Positions 49,201 to 60,600 of a stretch of DNA of 64,000 nt are shown here, one piece after another. The position numbers and the translations under genes were made by a program. The notes under the pieces were generated by a model. That model saw only the letters and a program-made list of their open reading frames with translations, had not been told where the DNA came from and did not search any database. The first letter of the stretch is position 1, and each line of letters begins with the position of its first letter. Origin of the DNA: Acanthochromis polyacanthus (Eukaryota; Chordata; Actinopteri; Pomacentridae); NCBI RefSeq assembly GCF_021347895.1, contig NC_067113.1, forward strand, positions 41,331,474-41,395,473, given 5' to 3'.

Positions 49201-50263
49201 AAAGATCTGATAGTACCTTATTATCCTAGTAGAACTCTTCGCTCTCAAACTGCAGGCTTACTTGTTGTTCCTAGAATTTCTAAAAGTAGAATGGGAGGCA
49301 GAGCCTTCAGTTATCAGGCGCCTCTCCTGTGGAACCTGCTCCCAGTTTGGGTTCGGGAGGCAGACACCCTCTCTATTTTTAAGACCAGGCTTAAAGCGTT
49401 CCTTTTTGACAAATCTTATAGTTGGGGCTGACTGGGTGACCCACAGAGGTTCGGCTTGTGTCTTCATTGTACAGCTGACTCCTTCTTGGACGTCCCTTCG
49501 TTCTGCCCCTAGTCATGCTGCTATAGGCCTAGGCTGCTGGGGGACTTTTCTTGACGCACTGAGCCCTTCTCTATCTACCTTTACATTTAATATGTATACC
49601 GTTATTGCAGTACATTCACTCTGTTTCCCCCTGTGCTATTTCTCCGAGTGTCCCTGGTCCCAGAGCTGGATGCTTCAGATCTGCGGTCGATGTTCCACCA
49701 GCTGGTCCAGTCTCCACCATGTCCACTGTGGGATGCTGCTACTGACCTTCCACCAGCCCTCTGCTTCCAATTCCCTTTTTCCACGAGTCAACTCTGCATC
49801 GCCTTCAATATACTGTTATGCTAACTTACATACTGTTTGAATTTTACTGCTAGCTATATAAGGAGTATGTTTAATGTCAGAGCCGTACATCATAAGAGTA
49901 AACTATGAGTCAGTTTTCAATGTTAGCTTATACTTTGTCTGTGTCACATATCCTGTCATGCATGTATTCAAATGTGTGTTGTGTTTTCCTTGCTTTCTCA
50001 CCCCTCCCTCTTCTCCCATCCCTCCCCCTTGCCCTCTTCTGTCCTTCTCAACCCGCCCGGCCAGCAGGCAGATGGGTCCCCCCTATTTAGAGCCGGGTTC
50101 TGCTCGAGGTTTCTTCCCTGTTAAAAGGGTGTTTTTCCTTGCCACTGTCGCCTTTGGGCTTGCTCTGGGGGTCAGGCATATGGGTTCTGTAAAGCGTCTT
50201 GAGACGATTTGACTGTAATTGACGCTATATAAATAAAATTGAATTGAATTGAATTGAATTGCT
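46266..50263 (+). mobile_element. Full-length L2/Maui-type LINE retrotransposon
   Basis: About 4.0 kb, flanked by a 10-bp direct repeat GCAGGAGAAG (46256-46265 and 50264-50273), as expected from target-primed reverse transcription. It has a short 5' leader (about 67 bases), one long intact frame (46333-49431) and an 830-base 3' untranslated region. The 3' region carries the phrases GGTTTCTTCCCTGTTAAAAG, TTTTTCCTTGCCACTGTCGC and GACGCTATATAAATAAAATT. It ends in a short GAATT repeat (50240-50261) instead of poly(A), the usual tail of fish L2 elements. Intact frame, clean ends and a perfect duplication indicate recent insertion. Current mobility cannot be judged from sequence alone. Confidence 0.9.
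46333..49431 (+). CDS. L2-type LINE endonuclease / reverse transcriptase
   Basis: An intact 1032-residue protein that would nick target DNA and copy its own RNA into the break. The N-terminal apurinic-like endonuclease spans about residues 75-290: GLLNIRS (Asn80), LTETWL (Glu107), IVGDFNIH (Asp218, Asn220) and LLSDH (Asp282, His283). The reverse transcriptase spans about 560-810: [15 protein letters not shown] (590 on), [12 protein letters not shown] (Asp661), [10 protein letters not shown] (718-727) and the catalytic YADD at 751-754. The C-terminal part carries YCNSLLSG and [20 protein letters not shown], typical of the L2/CR1 group. ATG 46333 is the first start after an in-frame TGA at 46309-46311. 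About 75 residues precede the endonuclease with no clear domain. No separate ORF1 is seen upstream, as in many fish L2 elements. All catalytic motifs I can see are intact. It is a transposon protein, not a host gene. Confidence 0.93.
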   Translation: MQSCSLTHLSAVSSQLSPSSNSVNSVNFIETVSVPRPPKFNKLIKSKIYKRNSNHKNLIKINTSISTEQRDRKIKCGLLNIRSLLSKSLLVNELITDHQIDLFCLTETWLQQEEFVSLNESTPPSHINCHIPRITGRGGGVAAIYHSSLKLNQRPKPDYSSFENLILSLSHPNLKAQKPVLFVVIYRPPAPYSEFLSQFSDFLSELVLSSDKVIIVGDFNIHVDVDSDSLTTAFNSLLDSIGFSQHVNKPTHSFNHTLDLVLTYGLEIEELTVFPQNPLLSDHFMITFQFKVKDCLAAENKYHYSRCLSDNSVSKFKEIIPSLFTSATFTDKSEGKYYYFTPTEVDYYVNNASASLRTTLDSVAPVKKKVISQRRLAPWYNSQLRTLKQASRKLERKWYSTNSEVVYVAWKNSLVIYKKALHNARTTYYSSLIDENKNNPRFLFSTVARLTKSQSSVEPCIPLALTSNDFMSFFTQKIVMIRDKINLALPTNVTDAFELAVRPDESLEFFTPICLSELISTVSTSKPSTCLLDPIPTRLFKEILPLINSSMLDLINLSLVTGYVPQAFKVAVIKPLLKKPTLDPDVLANYRPISNLPFLSKILERTVANQLCEHLQRNNLFEMFQSGFRVHHSTETALVKVTNDLLIASDNGLVSILVLLDLSAAFDTIDHKILLQRLEYSIGIKGTALDWFKSYLSDRFQFVHVNNNSSEQTKVNHGVPQGSVLGPILFTLYMLPLGNIIRKHCINFHCYADDTQLYLSMKPDETDQLARLQDCLKDIKTWMTFNFLLLNSDKTEVIVFGPKHLRNSLSKQIVTLDGITLASSTTVRNLGVIFDQDMSFNSHIKQVCRTSFFHLRNIVKIRNILSQSDAEKLVHAFVTSRLDYCNSLLSGCPNSSLKHLQLIQNAAARVLTGVSKRDHISPILASLHWLPVKSRIEFKILLLTYKALNNQSPSYLKDLIVPYYPSRTLRSQTAGLLVVPRISKSRMGGRAFSYQAPLLWNLLPVWVREADTLSIFKTRLKAFLFDKSYSWG

Positions 50264-50273
50264 GCAGGAGAAG

Positions 50274-51310
50274 GATGGCACCCCTCTCTTCTATTTTCTC
50301 TCCTCCATGCCTGTGAGCCAGTGATGCATCAGGGTCAGGCGTGGTTGAGTGCTGGTGGGATCAGAGCAGCCGGCGCCTACTCATCAAGGCCCGACACACA
50401 TGTGGAGGTCAGAGAAGGATTTGGATAAAAGATGAGGGAGTGATGTCAAAAAATGCAAGAGCTGAGTAATGCAGCACAACCTGCGTTTGTCTGGAGCCGT
50501 ATTTTTTAGCTCATCTGTTTTTGGACGCTGATCAAACGCTCAAGTTAAACGGGTGAAGTCTGACAGCCGACAGCCAAAACCTTTAACCTTTCCCACAGAG
50601 AACCCCTACCAACCGCTACGCACTGCTGCGGGACATCACGATGCCTGCCTCACCTGCAATCATATGCATACATTTGCATACACGCTCTCATCGTCTTGCA
50701 TAATCCAATAACAAATGAATGACAGGCGCCTCACTTTAAGGTATCCATAGTCGTCTGTCAAGTGATAACGCAAGACGCTGTGCATCCATTTGCATCGCCA
50801 ATGAGCTGCGGGGCATGTGCGAGGGCAGGTAGTTCATATTTTGTTTATAAGGGTGCATGCATGTCATAAATTGTCACAGGGAATCCAGCTGTTCTCTAAG
50901 CTCACTTCCTTCACCCCCACCTCTCTCTGTAGAAGAATGAAGTTTACTTCATAGGAATACGAATGTTACTCACAGAAGATTTGAAACTCGCATATGGCCT
51001 GCTCCAAGATCCAAAAATAATGCAGGTAAAACCGCACATACATGATGTTTTAAAGACATTTCAAAATGATTTGAATCAGTTAAGATTATGTATTCATTAA
51101 AAACCATTTCCATAGAATTTGTGTTTTTCTAATTCATTAAGTAACCTGCGATGTGAAAGTAGTTTTTGTAACAAAATGTAATAAATAAAAAACATACATG
51201 TTTAAATAATAATTCCATTTGAGTACATATCACTCTTGAATAGAGATCACCAAGTGTTTGGGGTCAATGGCACATTTTAAGATTCACTGTTTGTACCAGA
51301 CACTCTTCAG
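50274..51310. other. Non-coding stretch, no gene recognised
   Basis: About 50280-50870 is balanced in composition and unique-looking, with repeated TGCAT/ATGCA words (octamer-like). No exon is recognised. After about 51000 it becomes AT-rich. Confidence 0.4.
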
Positions 51311-52110
51311 CAATGGAAGTTGGGGGACTCATGGCAATTCCCAGTTCCAGAAAGGAGGACAAGAGAAAGCACTCCAATTATCTGGGTATCATACTGCTCA
51401 GTCTCCCCAGGAAGCTTTATTCTAGTAAGGCTCTGACCGATTGTCAGACTTTAATAGCAATAATGCGGCTTCCGTTCTGGCTGTGGGACGGACAGCCAGG
51501 TCTTTACCCATACGGGGTTGTTGAGAGGTTCAGTAAAGTCTGATCATCGTGTCCACATTTACTTTGCTGACTTGGAGAAAGACTACAATGGTTACCCCCA
51601 GTGGACCCTGTAGGGGGTATCGAGCCATCTGGTCATTCCACAGCCAAAGTCAACACAAAGTCAAACACGTTTCTGGTTGGTGTTGGAGTCCGCCAAGATT
51701 GCCCCTCGTCTCCAATTATCATACACTGGAGCAGTTTGCAGCCAAGAGTGATATGGCCAGGATGAAAGTCAGCACCTCCAAGTCTGAGGCCATTGTTATT
51801 TTACCAGAAACCAGGGGATTTCCTCCTGTGGCTTGGGAATGATTTGCTGGACAAAGTAAAGGAAGGTCAGTGATTCGGGATCTTGTTCATAACTGATGGG
51901 AAAATGAAGTGTGGAATCAACAGATGGGTCGATGCAAGAGACAACAGAGGAGGTTTGGGCATTCGATGCCTCCGAGGTGCCAGCTGGGATGAGACCCTAA
52001 GGTCGACCCAGAGGTCACTGGAGGGATTACATATCCCACCTGGCTTGGGAACACTTTTGGGATCTCCCAAGAGTAATGAGAAAAATGTTGCTAGCGAGAG
52101 GGAACAAACT
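51311..52110 (+). pseudogene. Relic of a non-LTR retrotransposon (RT domain, broken)
   Basis: Plus-strand remains of the same RTE/Rex-type LINE family as 22870-23530. In broken frames one can read NYLGIILLSLPRKLYS (51379-51426, the RT fingers motif), a degraded FADLEKDYNG-like motif A (about 51565-51595), VGVRQDCPSSPII (motif B region, about 51683-51721) and MKVSTSKSEAIVILP (51763-51807, downstream of the catalytic box). RGHWRDYISHLAW-like C-terminal sequence lies at about 52012-52050. The YADD region between motif B and MKVSTSKSEA has been deleted. Many stops and frameshifts; certainly non-functional. Confidence 0.75.
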
Positions 52111-53681
52111 GCTTAGCCTGCTGCCACCATCAACTGACCATGGACAAGATAACCGGTTGATTGAAAGATGGATGTCTGTATGTCGCAAATATATTATAAA
52201 GACTTCAGGAAAGAGTCTGAATTTGAATCAAGTAGTTGTCTGGAATTTACAAAGTTCTCCATCCTGGTGAGGATAATAACAGTGCCGTACTGTGCTGCAA
52301 TTTTGGTGTAGTGCTAACTGTGTGATTGCAGTTCACATGCTACCTAGAGAGACTCAGTCACATCAAACACTTTTGGAGAGCAAATAAATGTACATCACAG
52401 AGAACAACTCGTTACTCTCAGGATCGAAGCGCTGTATCCATTTATTCAAAATGTCAGATTTAGTCATTGAACGGTTGCAGTAAAACTATAGATGAAGTCA
52501 GCAGGTGATGATGAGCTCAGTGGTGGAGATGCAGAAACATCAGAGAGGAGTGAGCAGGGAGCAGCTGCTCTGCCATACGTACATGATCTGTGCTGTGAAC
52601 CAGCTGAATGAACTAACTGCTGAGCAAAATGTTTGTGTTAACCCTGGGGTTTCAGTGCTAGAATCCCGCTGCCACATTGACCATTTCCAGCATTTAAGAT
52701 GTCGGACTCAGTGAAAGAGTGTCTGGAGAAATTTAGGCACAGTGTTTTAAAAAAAAAAAAGAAGTCAGCAATTTTGGATTTTTTCACATTTTTGTACAAT
52801 AGATCAAAAATACATGCAAATTTAAACACTTTCTGCTATTCTTTGCCACAAGATAGCCTATAGAGGTTATAATATTTGATAGCCAGCTGAGCATGTAAGT
52901 TGTTAAATCCTCACTTTACAATTGAATCAAACAGGTGAACAAGCTCTGAACAAGGAAAAGGGAGCACAGATCCAATTGCACTAATTGCACTAATGAATGC
53001 TTTTGTATGACTGAAGTAAATCAGAGCACAATGCGTCATTCATATGATCAGGCTGGAGTTCATTTAAGAGATTAATAGTTGCATTACAAGGAACAGATTC
53101 AATGGCAAGCACACTGCAATATTCTAACTAATCCATATAATAAAAGAAGCCTATTCAGTCCCTGGTCCTGCATAGACCAACATCAGGGTTTCCAAAAATA
53201 AGAGTTTTAGTTCATTGAGTTTTAGTAGCATAAATGAGTATCTAGTGGATAAAATGCAGGAGCATAAGCAAACATGAAAGCCTGTGATCTCCAGCAGCAG
53301 GATTGTGATGAGGAATACAAGCCTAGCCAGGCAGACCTTTAATCCACACCTTCATAGCTGAGAAAAGTCAAGATAATTAAGCCGGTCCACCACCTGTTGC
53401 AAAGCCTGTTGGAGTGCAAAGGACCTGATCACAATTGGCTTGAGACTTTTTTTCTAGCATTGAAAACTCACCGCATCTGGATATCACCCGCTTGGTGGAT
53501 GGCACTCGTGGACCAGCAGGTAGTCCTTAGACAGCGCTTAAGCCTCAGTCCGGTAGAAGCGTCCGACCAACATGGCAGTTCAGTCCCAAACTTTCTCTTT
53601 TATTATGAAAACAGTTCAGCAAAAAGTATTGCTGAAAGCATTTGAGGAAGGAAATAAGCTGAGCAGCTGCTGAATCTGTCC
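52111..53681. other. Non-coding stretch, no gene recognised
   Basis: No exon or element recognised. A run of A lies at 52748-52759. The sequence just left of 53682 is unrelated to the LTR that follows. Confidence 0.4.
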
Positions 53682-53686
53682 TGATT

Positions 53687-54236
53687 TGTCACGCCCTCAG
53701 TCTCTAGCTCCAGGTAATGGCAGGGTTTTTTTCCTTCCTTCTCTACTCCCTCCGTTTTCTCTCTTAGGTGGCGTGATTGCATGGCGTGGATGGGCAGGTG
53801 TTGCATATCCAATCAACTGGAATTGACGTGTGAGCAGGTGGGAGCAATCAAGTCAACTGCTCCTTCTCCCATAAGAACAGACGCTGCACACTGCTCGATG
53901 CCGGAATTGTCAGTCTTCCTGTTCAGTGCTTAATTCTACTTCCCTGTAGTCTAGCTTTTCAACCTGGGTTATACCTTACGTGGGCTAGTTTAATTTCTGT
54001 AGATTTTGTATAGACGCTTGTTGTTGTGATGCCGCCCTTCTTCTAGGAGGACCTCTAATCAACGTCAGTTTGGACATTCCTTGTTCTGCCTATTAGTACT
54101 TCCTGTTGTAGTTCTTCGACTCTCATTGTAGTCTTGTTCACTGATCTTGTGATTCTTATTAAATCATATATTATTGCCAACATCTTGTTGTGCCTCTTTA
54201 CCTTGTACTTGAGCCTCAGCCAGCGAATGTGTAACA
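53687..54236. mobile_element. Solo LTR candidate (550 bp, TGATT duplication)
   Basis: Starts TGTCACGC and ends GTGTAACA, the 5'-TG...CA-3' form of retroviral-type LTRs, with terminal inverted repeats TGTCACGC and TGTTACAC. It is flanked by a 5-bp duplication TGATT (53682-53686 and 54237-54241). Near the right end ATTAAA (54157-54162) could serve as a polyadenylation signal. No internal coding region lies on either side, so it would be a solo LTR left by recombination between two LTRs. A Gypsy-type or endogenous-retrovirus-type origin is likely, but I cannot choose. Confidence 0.65.
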
Positions 54237-54241
54237 TGATT

Positions 54242-54435
54242 TTAGTGCAGCAATGGCTGGTTTAGGCATTTTACGAAAGTTTTGCGAGGTGTCGGACCTC
54301 CTCGTAGAATAAAGTAGAAATCAAACTACTTTAAGCAAATGAGCTAAGGGGCAACGCAACCAGCATGCAATGTGGTGGGTTTCACATAGATGGGATGTGA
54401 GAAATGGATGAATGCTGTGGACTAGCCTAGCTTAG
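54242..54435. other. Short unannotated spacer
   Basis: About 190 bases between the LTR and the fold-back-containing repeat; nothing recognised. Confidence 0.3.
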
Positions 54436-55010
54436 CTAGACTGTATTCCCGTTATAAGGGATATACGGGAATACGGTCTAGCCCTCCTCCATTGACACAT
54501 TTTGACAGGTTTTCAAGCTCCGAGCAGATCAGACCGAACCAATCAGAGCACCAGAGGCGGGAGTTAACCATGCTTCATCTTCAGGGCCGAGTTGGCGACC
54601 GCAACAGAGCGAGGTTTCTCTCGTGCGCTTTCCTCTGTTTTGCACGGGCTGAATGTGTCCTTAAAACCTCAACAAGAAGCAGCTCTTAAAGCTTTTCTTT
54701 TTAAAAAGGATGTATTTTTAATTCCGGCAGGCTGTACGATAGAATGCGTAATGCTGCCCTCCACTGTTGAAAGGGAGAGCTTAGATTTTCCTCAGGACCC
54801 CTGTATGGCGAAGGAAGCTGTTAAAACTACAAAACATCATGGCGGAAAGGTAACTGTTAGGTCGCTTAGTGATTGTGTCACACATGTGTTACGCTGATTG
54901 GCTCTCTCCAATTCAAGCTGTGATCGGTAGTCCCGCCTCTGGGCTAGATTTGGTTCAATGGAGCAGTTCCAGACTGACTTTGTGTACCGTATTTGTAATA
55001 CACAATATAA
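54436..55010 (+). repeat. Repeat with hairpin and RecQ-helicase-like peptide
   Basis: It begins with a 17-bp hairpin (54436-54452 against 54465-54481, one mismatch). ACCAGAGGCGGGAGTT (54549-54564) on the left and TAGTCCCGCCTCTGG (54929-54943) on the right are inverted relative to one another. Between them, the frame from 54592 encodes LNVSLKPQQEAALKAFLFKK followed by DVFLIPAG (about 54649-54732). This resembles the entry to the ATP-binding motif of RecQ-like DNA helicases (consensus KDVFxxLPTGxGKS), but the sequence departs before GKS is complete. I read it as a truncated helicase-gene fragment carried by a teleost dispersed repeat, not as a working gene. Confidence 0.45.
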
Positions 55011-57871
55011 AGGCTGTCTGGTCCCCAGGCAAGCTGTGGACGCCATAACTCACTGTCAGACAGCTTTGGTTACACTGATTTTTATTTTTTTTTTTATCAT
55101 TTAGCTGTGGCTTTCCAACACTTTTTTTTTTAATTTAAACCACTGCATCAATTAAACTTGCATGCTACTGACTAGTTGTCTTTGCATATCATAGTTTTGT
55201 CTAGTATAAAGTTTGATAGTGAATTCAGACTTGATATTTCAGAAATATTCTTAATCGGAAACTATATTATTTTCGTCCTCAGTCTTTCCTGAAGCATAAC
55301 TGATACCACTACTAGAGTCTGGTCAGGCTAAACTCCTCACTTGCCAAACTTCTGCTTGTCAATAAACACAACAATTGTCCAGTGTTGCCTCAAAGCCTTA
55401 CGTGCAGCTGCAGGCTTACTTTGAAAAGAGCAAAACTGAGCTGTCTAATGTCAGATTTACCCAAGTTGAAACCAAACGATTCCATCTACAGGACTCCTGT
55501 GAGCCGAGCACGTTTTAAATGTCAACATCGCAGTCGATCATGTTAGTTAATTGTGGTGATTGTGATTATTAGTGACTCAATCTTGTAGCTTTAGCACTGT
55601 GTTAGCCAATATAATTGAATGTACTTTTTCTTCTTCACTGGGTCAGTCATATCTCTGCCAACACCTGCAGTCTTTTTCATAAGGAGTTGGACCTCGCCTT
55701 CTTTACCAGCCTCCTCCTCTTTTTTTTCATTTCATCATGCAAACACAACAGCTAAGTGGATTGTTTCATGTGTCAGAGAGAAACACATGGATACCAACAG
55801 CCTCATGATCATCATACACTTGCACAAATGCAACCATGTGGATTTGTCACTCGCACATCCTCAAGCAATTGTTGCACATTACACCTTTTTGATGCAGTTT
55901 GGAGCTGTGCATGATCACTGCATTACTAATCTTTTAATATTTGCTTTCTGTACACACAAACTGAGGGAGGAAAACCCTGGAAGATTTGCCTTCTTCATTG
56001 TCTGAGTCGATTCTCAGTCATCCAGGTCATTTTAATGCTAAGAACTGGACGTCTCTTTAGTTCTTGAAGACATGTATCATTTCGTTTCTGTCTGGTTGGT
56101 TTGCATATTCCCCTGTTCAGACTATAGTTTCTGGCATTTCCATACGTGCTGTTCCTTGCCTCTTTTGTGTTGTGCTTAGCGGGCCTTTTCAACAAACTTT
56201 AGAAACTTTCGCCAATCATTGTAGTAGGAGAGTAGTTTCTACAGGATGTGGTCATTCTTGTCCTTAAGTGCATCAACAGTTCAATGGATCAGTCTTGTTC
56301 TCTCGCTTAATGGGTAGTTCTGTGTCTTCAGTAGCATCTGTGCTGTTTCATGGCCTTTGACAGCAGAGCCAAGATGTAGGCTGTTGGGGATGAGTGTATT
56401 GGCTGGGTCTCAGGTTGGAGTGAAGGTGGTTTCTGTAATCTGCCAGTTTGCTTGACATCTTCGTTTACTCTCTTAGGTCTACTCCATCCCAAAGTGCAAG
56501 GAAATATGTCTGTGTAGATTCCCAGTCGAAGTCATAGTAAAAATAACCGAGGGCACCTGGACTTCTCTTTTTGGTTCCACTTCCTCTACTGAAATACAAA
56601 GGATTAGTTTAATCATTTTACCCCAATAAAAACTTGTAGATCGTGGCATTTCTTAGTCCAATGATTCATAGATTGCTTCGTTTCTTGGAAGTTGGTGTAT
56701 TGAATCTGCCTCTGCCCCTACGTTTTGATTTCCACCAAGAGGTACGTCTGGATGTTTTTACTATTGATACCATCATTTCCTGTGCATGAAGTAAGGATTG
56801 TTTTGTCCTTGAATTTGCTATTATTTTCCCTCTTGCTCTTTCTGAAAAAATATAATGGTCCCCTGCTGTTTTTAGAAGTCATTGTATAAACTGATGAAAT
56901 GCACAATCTTCCATCACTGACTCACGAGCCCTGAGGGCCGGCTGGCAGGGCCTGTCCTTTCACTGTTACATCACACAGCAGCAGTGTGCACTGTCTCTGG
57001 GGAGCGACCGTAAGACAAAGGAAGAAAGGGTGAAAAAGATTCAGCAGGAGAGATTAAAATCTCAAAGGGATGGCGAGAAAACGACCCCTTTGCTGTTCAA
57101 TTTAACCAAGCTCGTGTGGGACTTTATTATTTATATTCTTATTTACGGCGGCTTTGACATTTTTATCTCCATTCCCACCAGCCAGGCACAGTCAGATCAT
57201 CGCTTTCGACCTTGGAGGAAGATTCTTCCGAAACTAAACTTTCTCCATCGAAAACCAAACCGGATTTTCAATCTGTTTTTTTCGACACCAAGACAAAACT
57301 GTATTCTGCTGTGCATTTGCACATCCCAATGAGTGCAGAGGAGCTTATTATACAGCTGAGTGACTAATACTTCATATTGTCATAGGACAGCGAGCGTCAG
57401 AGATGAGGATCACCATTGTCCTCTCCATTGTGTGTCTCAGCTATTGTCATCAGCCGCTAATTAGTAAATAAGAGCTGTTGACACGCTTTTGCACAGTGCT
57501 AATGAACACAAGAGGTGTTAAGCCACAGGAGACTCAGTCACAGCTATATCGTGGAGGTGGGTGGCGAACTAGCAAAGTGGCGGCGTGTGTTCGTGTGTGC
57601 TTGAAAAGAGGCAGAAAAAGAGAATATGTGCGGTCTGAAATAGCACATCTCCTCTGATTTGATGTTGCAACAATGCACGATGTAATGCTCCTCTTTTAAT
57701 GCTCTAATGCATGTACGGGCTTCAGACAGAAACCTTTCGGGATTCACAAGATGCACGCCCTCCCAGAGCTTTATGGGATGGTGGTGATGTGATTTTAAAG
57801 AAGGAGCGTTGATTGAGACAATAACTTGTAAACTGCGCCTGCTGGCATCGTGGTAGGAATGAATCCCTCTC
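55011..57871. other. Non-coding stretch, no gene recognised
   Basis: No exon I can support. About 55990-56540 includes CTCAGTCATCCAGGTCATTT and neighbouring words that recall a fish dispersed repeat of unknown class. The rest appears unique. The 128-codon frame at 55619-56005 has no domain. Confidence 0.4.
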
Positions 57872-57900
57872 GGGGGGGGGGGGGGGGGGGGGGGGGGGGG
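57872..57900. repeat. 29-base G homopolymer
   Basis: An uninterrupted run of 29 G preceded by CCTCTC and followed by AATGATATT. On the minus strand it creates a polyproline stretch in the frame 57544-58116, which I regard as an artefact. Confidence 0.95.
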
Positions 57901-58599
57901 AATGATATTGGGGACAGGGGAGGGGTGAGGTAGAGAGATTGGGGATCTGTCAGGTATAGACGAGAAACAAAACAGTGGCGCAGAATGAGGAACAGGGCTG
58001 CCTGGGAGTTGACAGAAAGACATCAGTCCTTGGTGACAAGGACAGAAACCCTTATCAATGAGCTGCACTCTGCAGGGCCAGCAGAGACAGACGGCTCCGA
58101 AGACTTTGTTTTCCACCGATGAAAATCCACTAAAGACTCTGCCATGCCTCGACTGTATGGATTTGCTCTGGATTTGTAGTTTCTCCAGACACTCACGTTA
58201 CAGCGATACCATGACATGTTGAATTCAGCCTGCCATTTCTCCACTTCAGTCACCTGGATAAATGTGTGAAATGTGTTTGTGAGGTGCTACTGGGGATAAT
58301 TTGTGCATCTGAGTTTTGAGCACTACATGAAGAGTATATACGCAAATGGAACTATTAAGTGTGTAAACATTACTTTTGCAGGTGGAAAGGACTTGGAATT
58401 AACATTTAGACCATCATCTGAGGCTAATGCTGTGACAGACACCAGCAGTTCTGATAAATTGACCATTAACATTTCCAAGGAAAAAAGCTAAACACAGTAG
58501 TGGAGCTCACTAGTTTTCAGCCATTTCTCCCTCATTTATTTGCATTTTGTGTATTTTTTACAAAGAAGCAGTGAAATGACATTAAGTAAGTGTCTATCT
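57901..58599. other. Non-coding stretch, no gene recognised
   Basis: No exon, RNA or repeat recognised. Confidence 0.4.
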
Positions 58600-58680
58600 A
58601 GCTGGGAATTGAACCGAGACACTACTGATGGCATTTGCACCCATGTTGTATGCGCCCTAAGCACTCAGCCATTTCGGTCT
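58600..58680 (-). repeat. tRNA-like sequence (Leu/Ser type), pseudogene or SINE head
   Basis: The minus strand reads GACCGAAATGGCTGAGTGC with an A-box-like TGGCTGAGTGC, and near the end CTCGGTTCAATTCCCAG, where GGTTCAATTCC fits the B-box consensus. The 81-nt length and box spacing suit a class II (Leu/Ser) tRNA, but the acceptor stem does not pair and the anticodon arm is poor. It is therefore a tRNA pseudogene or the head of a tRNA-derived SINE, not a working tRNA. Confidence 0.45.
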
Positions 58681-58945
58681 TTCTTAAGCGTAACCTTTTT
58701 GCTTACATAATTGTTATTTGAACTGGCCTTATTTATTTAATCAGGGACCATGCAGTTTCCATAAAACATGTAGAACTGATGCATTACGTATAGAGTGTAT
58801 AGTATTGAGCTAATTTTCAGCTCCTGTCCCTGGTTGGGCTTTTACGTAAAAGTGGTCAAAGGATCTTAGGTTTTGGACTGCTGGTGAAAGAAAAAAAGAG
58901 CAATTTGAAGATATCGCTATGGGTGTACACCCATCAGCCACAACA
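58681..58945. other. Short unannotated spacer
   Basis: About 265 bases with no gene or repeat recognised. Confidence 0.3.
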
Positions 58946-58949
58946 TTAA

Positions 58950-59033
58950 CCCTTTGATGCACAGCATGGGTCAAAAGTGACTCATATTCAATGCAAAATG
59001 GGTATCTCTTGACCCATGTGTTGCATCAAAAGG
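58950..59033. mobile_element. 84-bp TTAA-bounded miniature element, copy 2
   Basis: TTAA lies on the left (58946-58949). On the right the expected GGGTTAA has decayed to AGGTAA. The ends are CCCTTTGATGCACAGCATGG and TGTTGCATCAAAAGG, with inner inverted GGGTCA and TGACCC. Layout and length match the copy at 12107-12190. Confidence 0.75.
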
Positions 59034-60492
59034 TAAAAACCACTGTTGGGGAAGTGAATAACGCTAATCATCTCATCACCATCTAATGTTTTGTTGGTAA
59101 AGTCTCTGTCCTCGTATTCATATGGATGCTGCTTTGGCATGTACAACCCACCTAAACATTCTTACAAACATAAGACACACATTTGGAGTTGTGGTTATTT
59201 ATAGGTTATTATGCTGTGATGTCACTGCTCCAGCCAATTGGAAATCAGATCGGACGGAATGTGGCCCCTGAACTAAGATGAGATTGACACCTCTGCATTA
59301 AGGGTTTAATCATAAACATAACAGATTAACTAGTGGTAAACTAACTGCTATCAGTCACTCTGATAATAATTGGAATTATGCATAACATAAGGTCAGCTAA
59401 AATATATTCTGAGACTGTTTGCTTTACATCTCTCAGCCCTGCATGAGTTAACAGCTCTGCAACATATAGTGACTCATTCTCCATTCAACAGTGAGATAAG
59501 CTCTGAGAAACATTTGGCTTTGGTGAAGAAAAAATCTCTGGCAGAAAAATATGAAATGTACAGCATGAATTAAGCTTGATTACAGCGTTTATATTTTGTT
59601 AAAGAGCTGGGCTCCATTGATCAGGGATGACATAACTGGCTGATATGCCAACTTTGTCTCAGTGTTGACCAATTGATGCATTAGTCTAAATATAGAGCTA
59701 ACTTAATACTTGGTATTTGCATTGATCCCTGTCTGATTAAAGTCTGTCTGACTGAAGTTTGATTAAATATATAAATTAGATCCAGGTCTTCTTCATCACA
59801 GTGTAAATGAGAACAGAAGTACTGCAGACACAGTGGCAGAGATCAGTGCTGGCCATCATCAGTATTCTGGATAAGTCCTTGGCCACTAAACTGAAGACCA
59901 GTCAGCAAGTGTCTGTAATCTGCTGTGAAAGCTGAGTGCTATGAAGGAAACATCTCAAGCGTTCAGCTGGCGACGGCTGTCTGCTCTTTTTGCTAAAGTC
60001 AATCTCCCGCTTGACTCTCCCCTCCTGCTATATGTGCGTGTGTCGCAGCACACACCTACACACAGACAGATGGAAACACTCGCACAAACACTGAAAATTC
60101 ACCCACTCCTCCATTCAAGGCTTTTGCCCACAAGGCTGCCACTGTGAGGGTGCAGGTAAATGCTGTGAAGAGGGGGCTTGAGCTGCTCTGGCTGAAAAAT
60201 GTCCCCCGTTTTCTTTCAAGCTCTATGAACAGGTGATTGATCAATCTGAGGATGTCACTGGGACCTACGGGAACAATAAAATGTCGTGAAAGAGGAGGGA
60301 ACAAACAGAAAACTGGCTGCTGGATGGCTCTGGGGAGTGTTTTCTAGTTCAAAGATTAACAGTCACCTTTTACTTCAGCACCTGAGTTGTTATCTTTACT
60401 TTAGTTGAGTGGTGAGACAATGCTGAATTGCTGGTCATTTAAAACAATTTTGGCTTAAGAATCTCAAACGGTAATTAAGGTTATCCATTGCT
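59034..60492. other. Non-coding stretch, no gene recognised
   Basis: AT-leaning DNA with no exon or element recognised. Confidence 0.4.
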
Positions 60493-60600
60493 GACAATAA
60501 CTAGTTTTGTTACTATGCAGACAATAACTAGTTTTGTTACTATGCAGACAATAACTAGTTTCGTTACTATGCAGACAATAACTAGTTTTGTTACTATGCA
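60493..60600. repeat. 27-bp minisatellite, four units
   Basis: Four tandem copies of a 27-bp unit starting GACAATAACTAGTTTTGTTA, with one substitution (T to C) in the third unit. Because 27 is a multiple of three, the minus strand reads as a repeating nine-residue peptide. There is no other sign of coding. Confidence 0.95.

Noticed and set aside
57544..58116. 190-codon minus-strand frame with a polyproline stretch
   Set aside because: The proline run is the 29-G homopolymer read on the other strand. The rest shows no domain.
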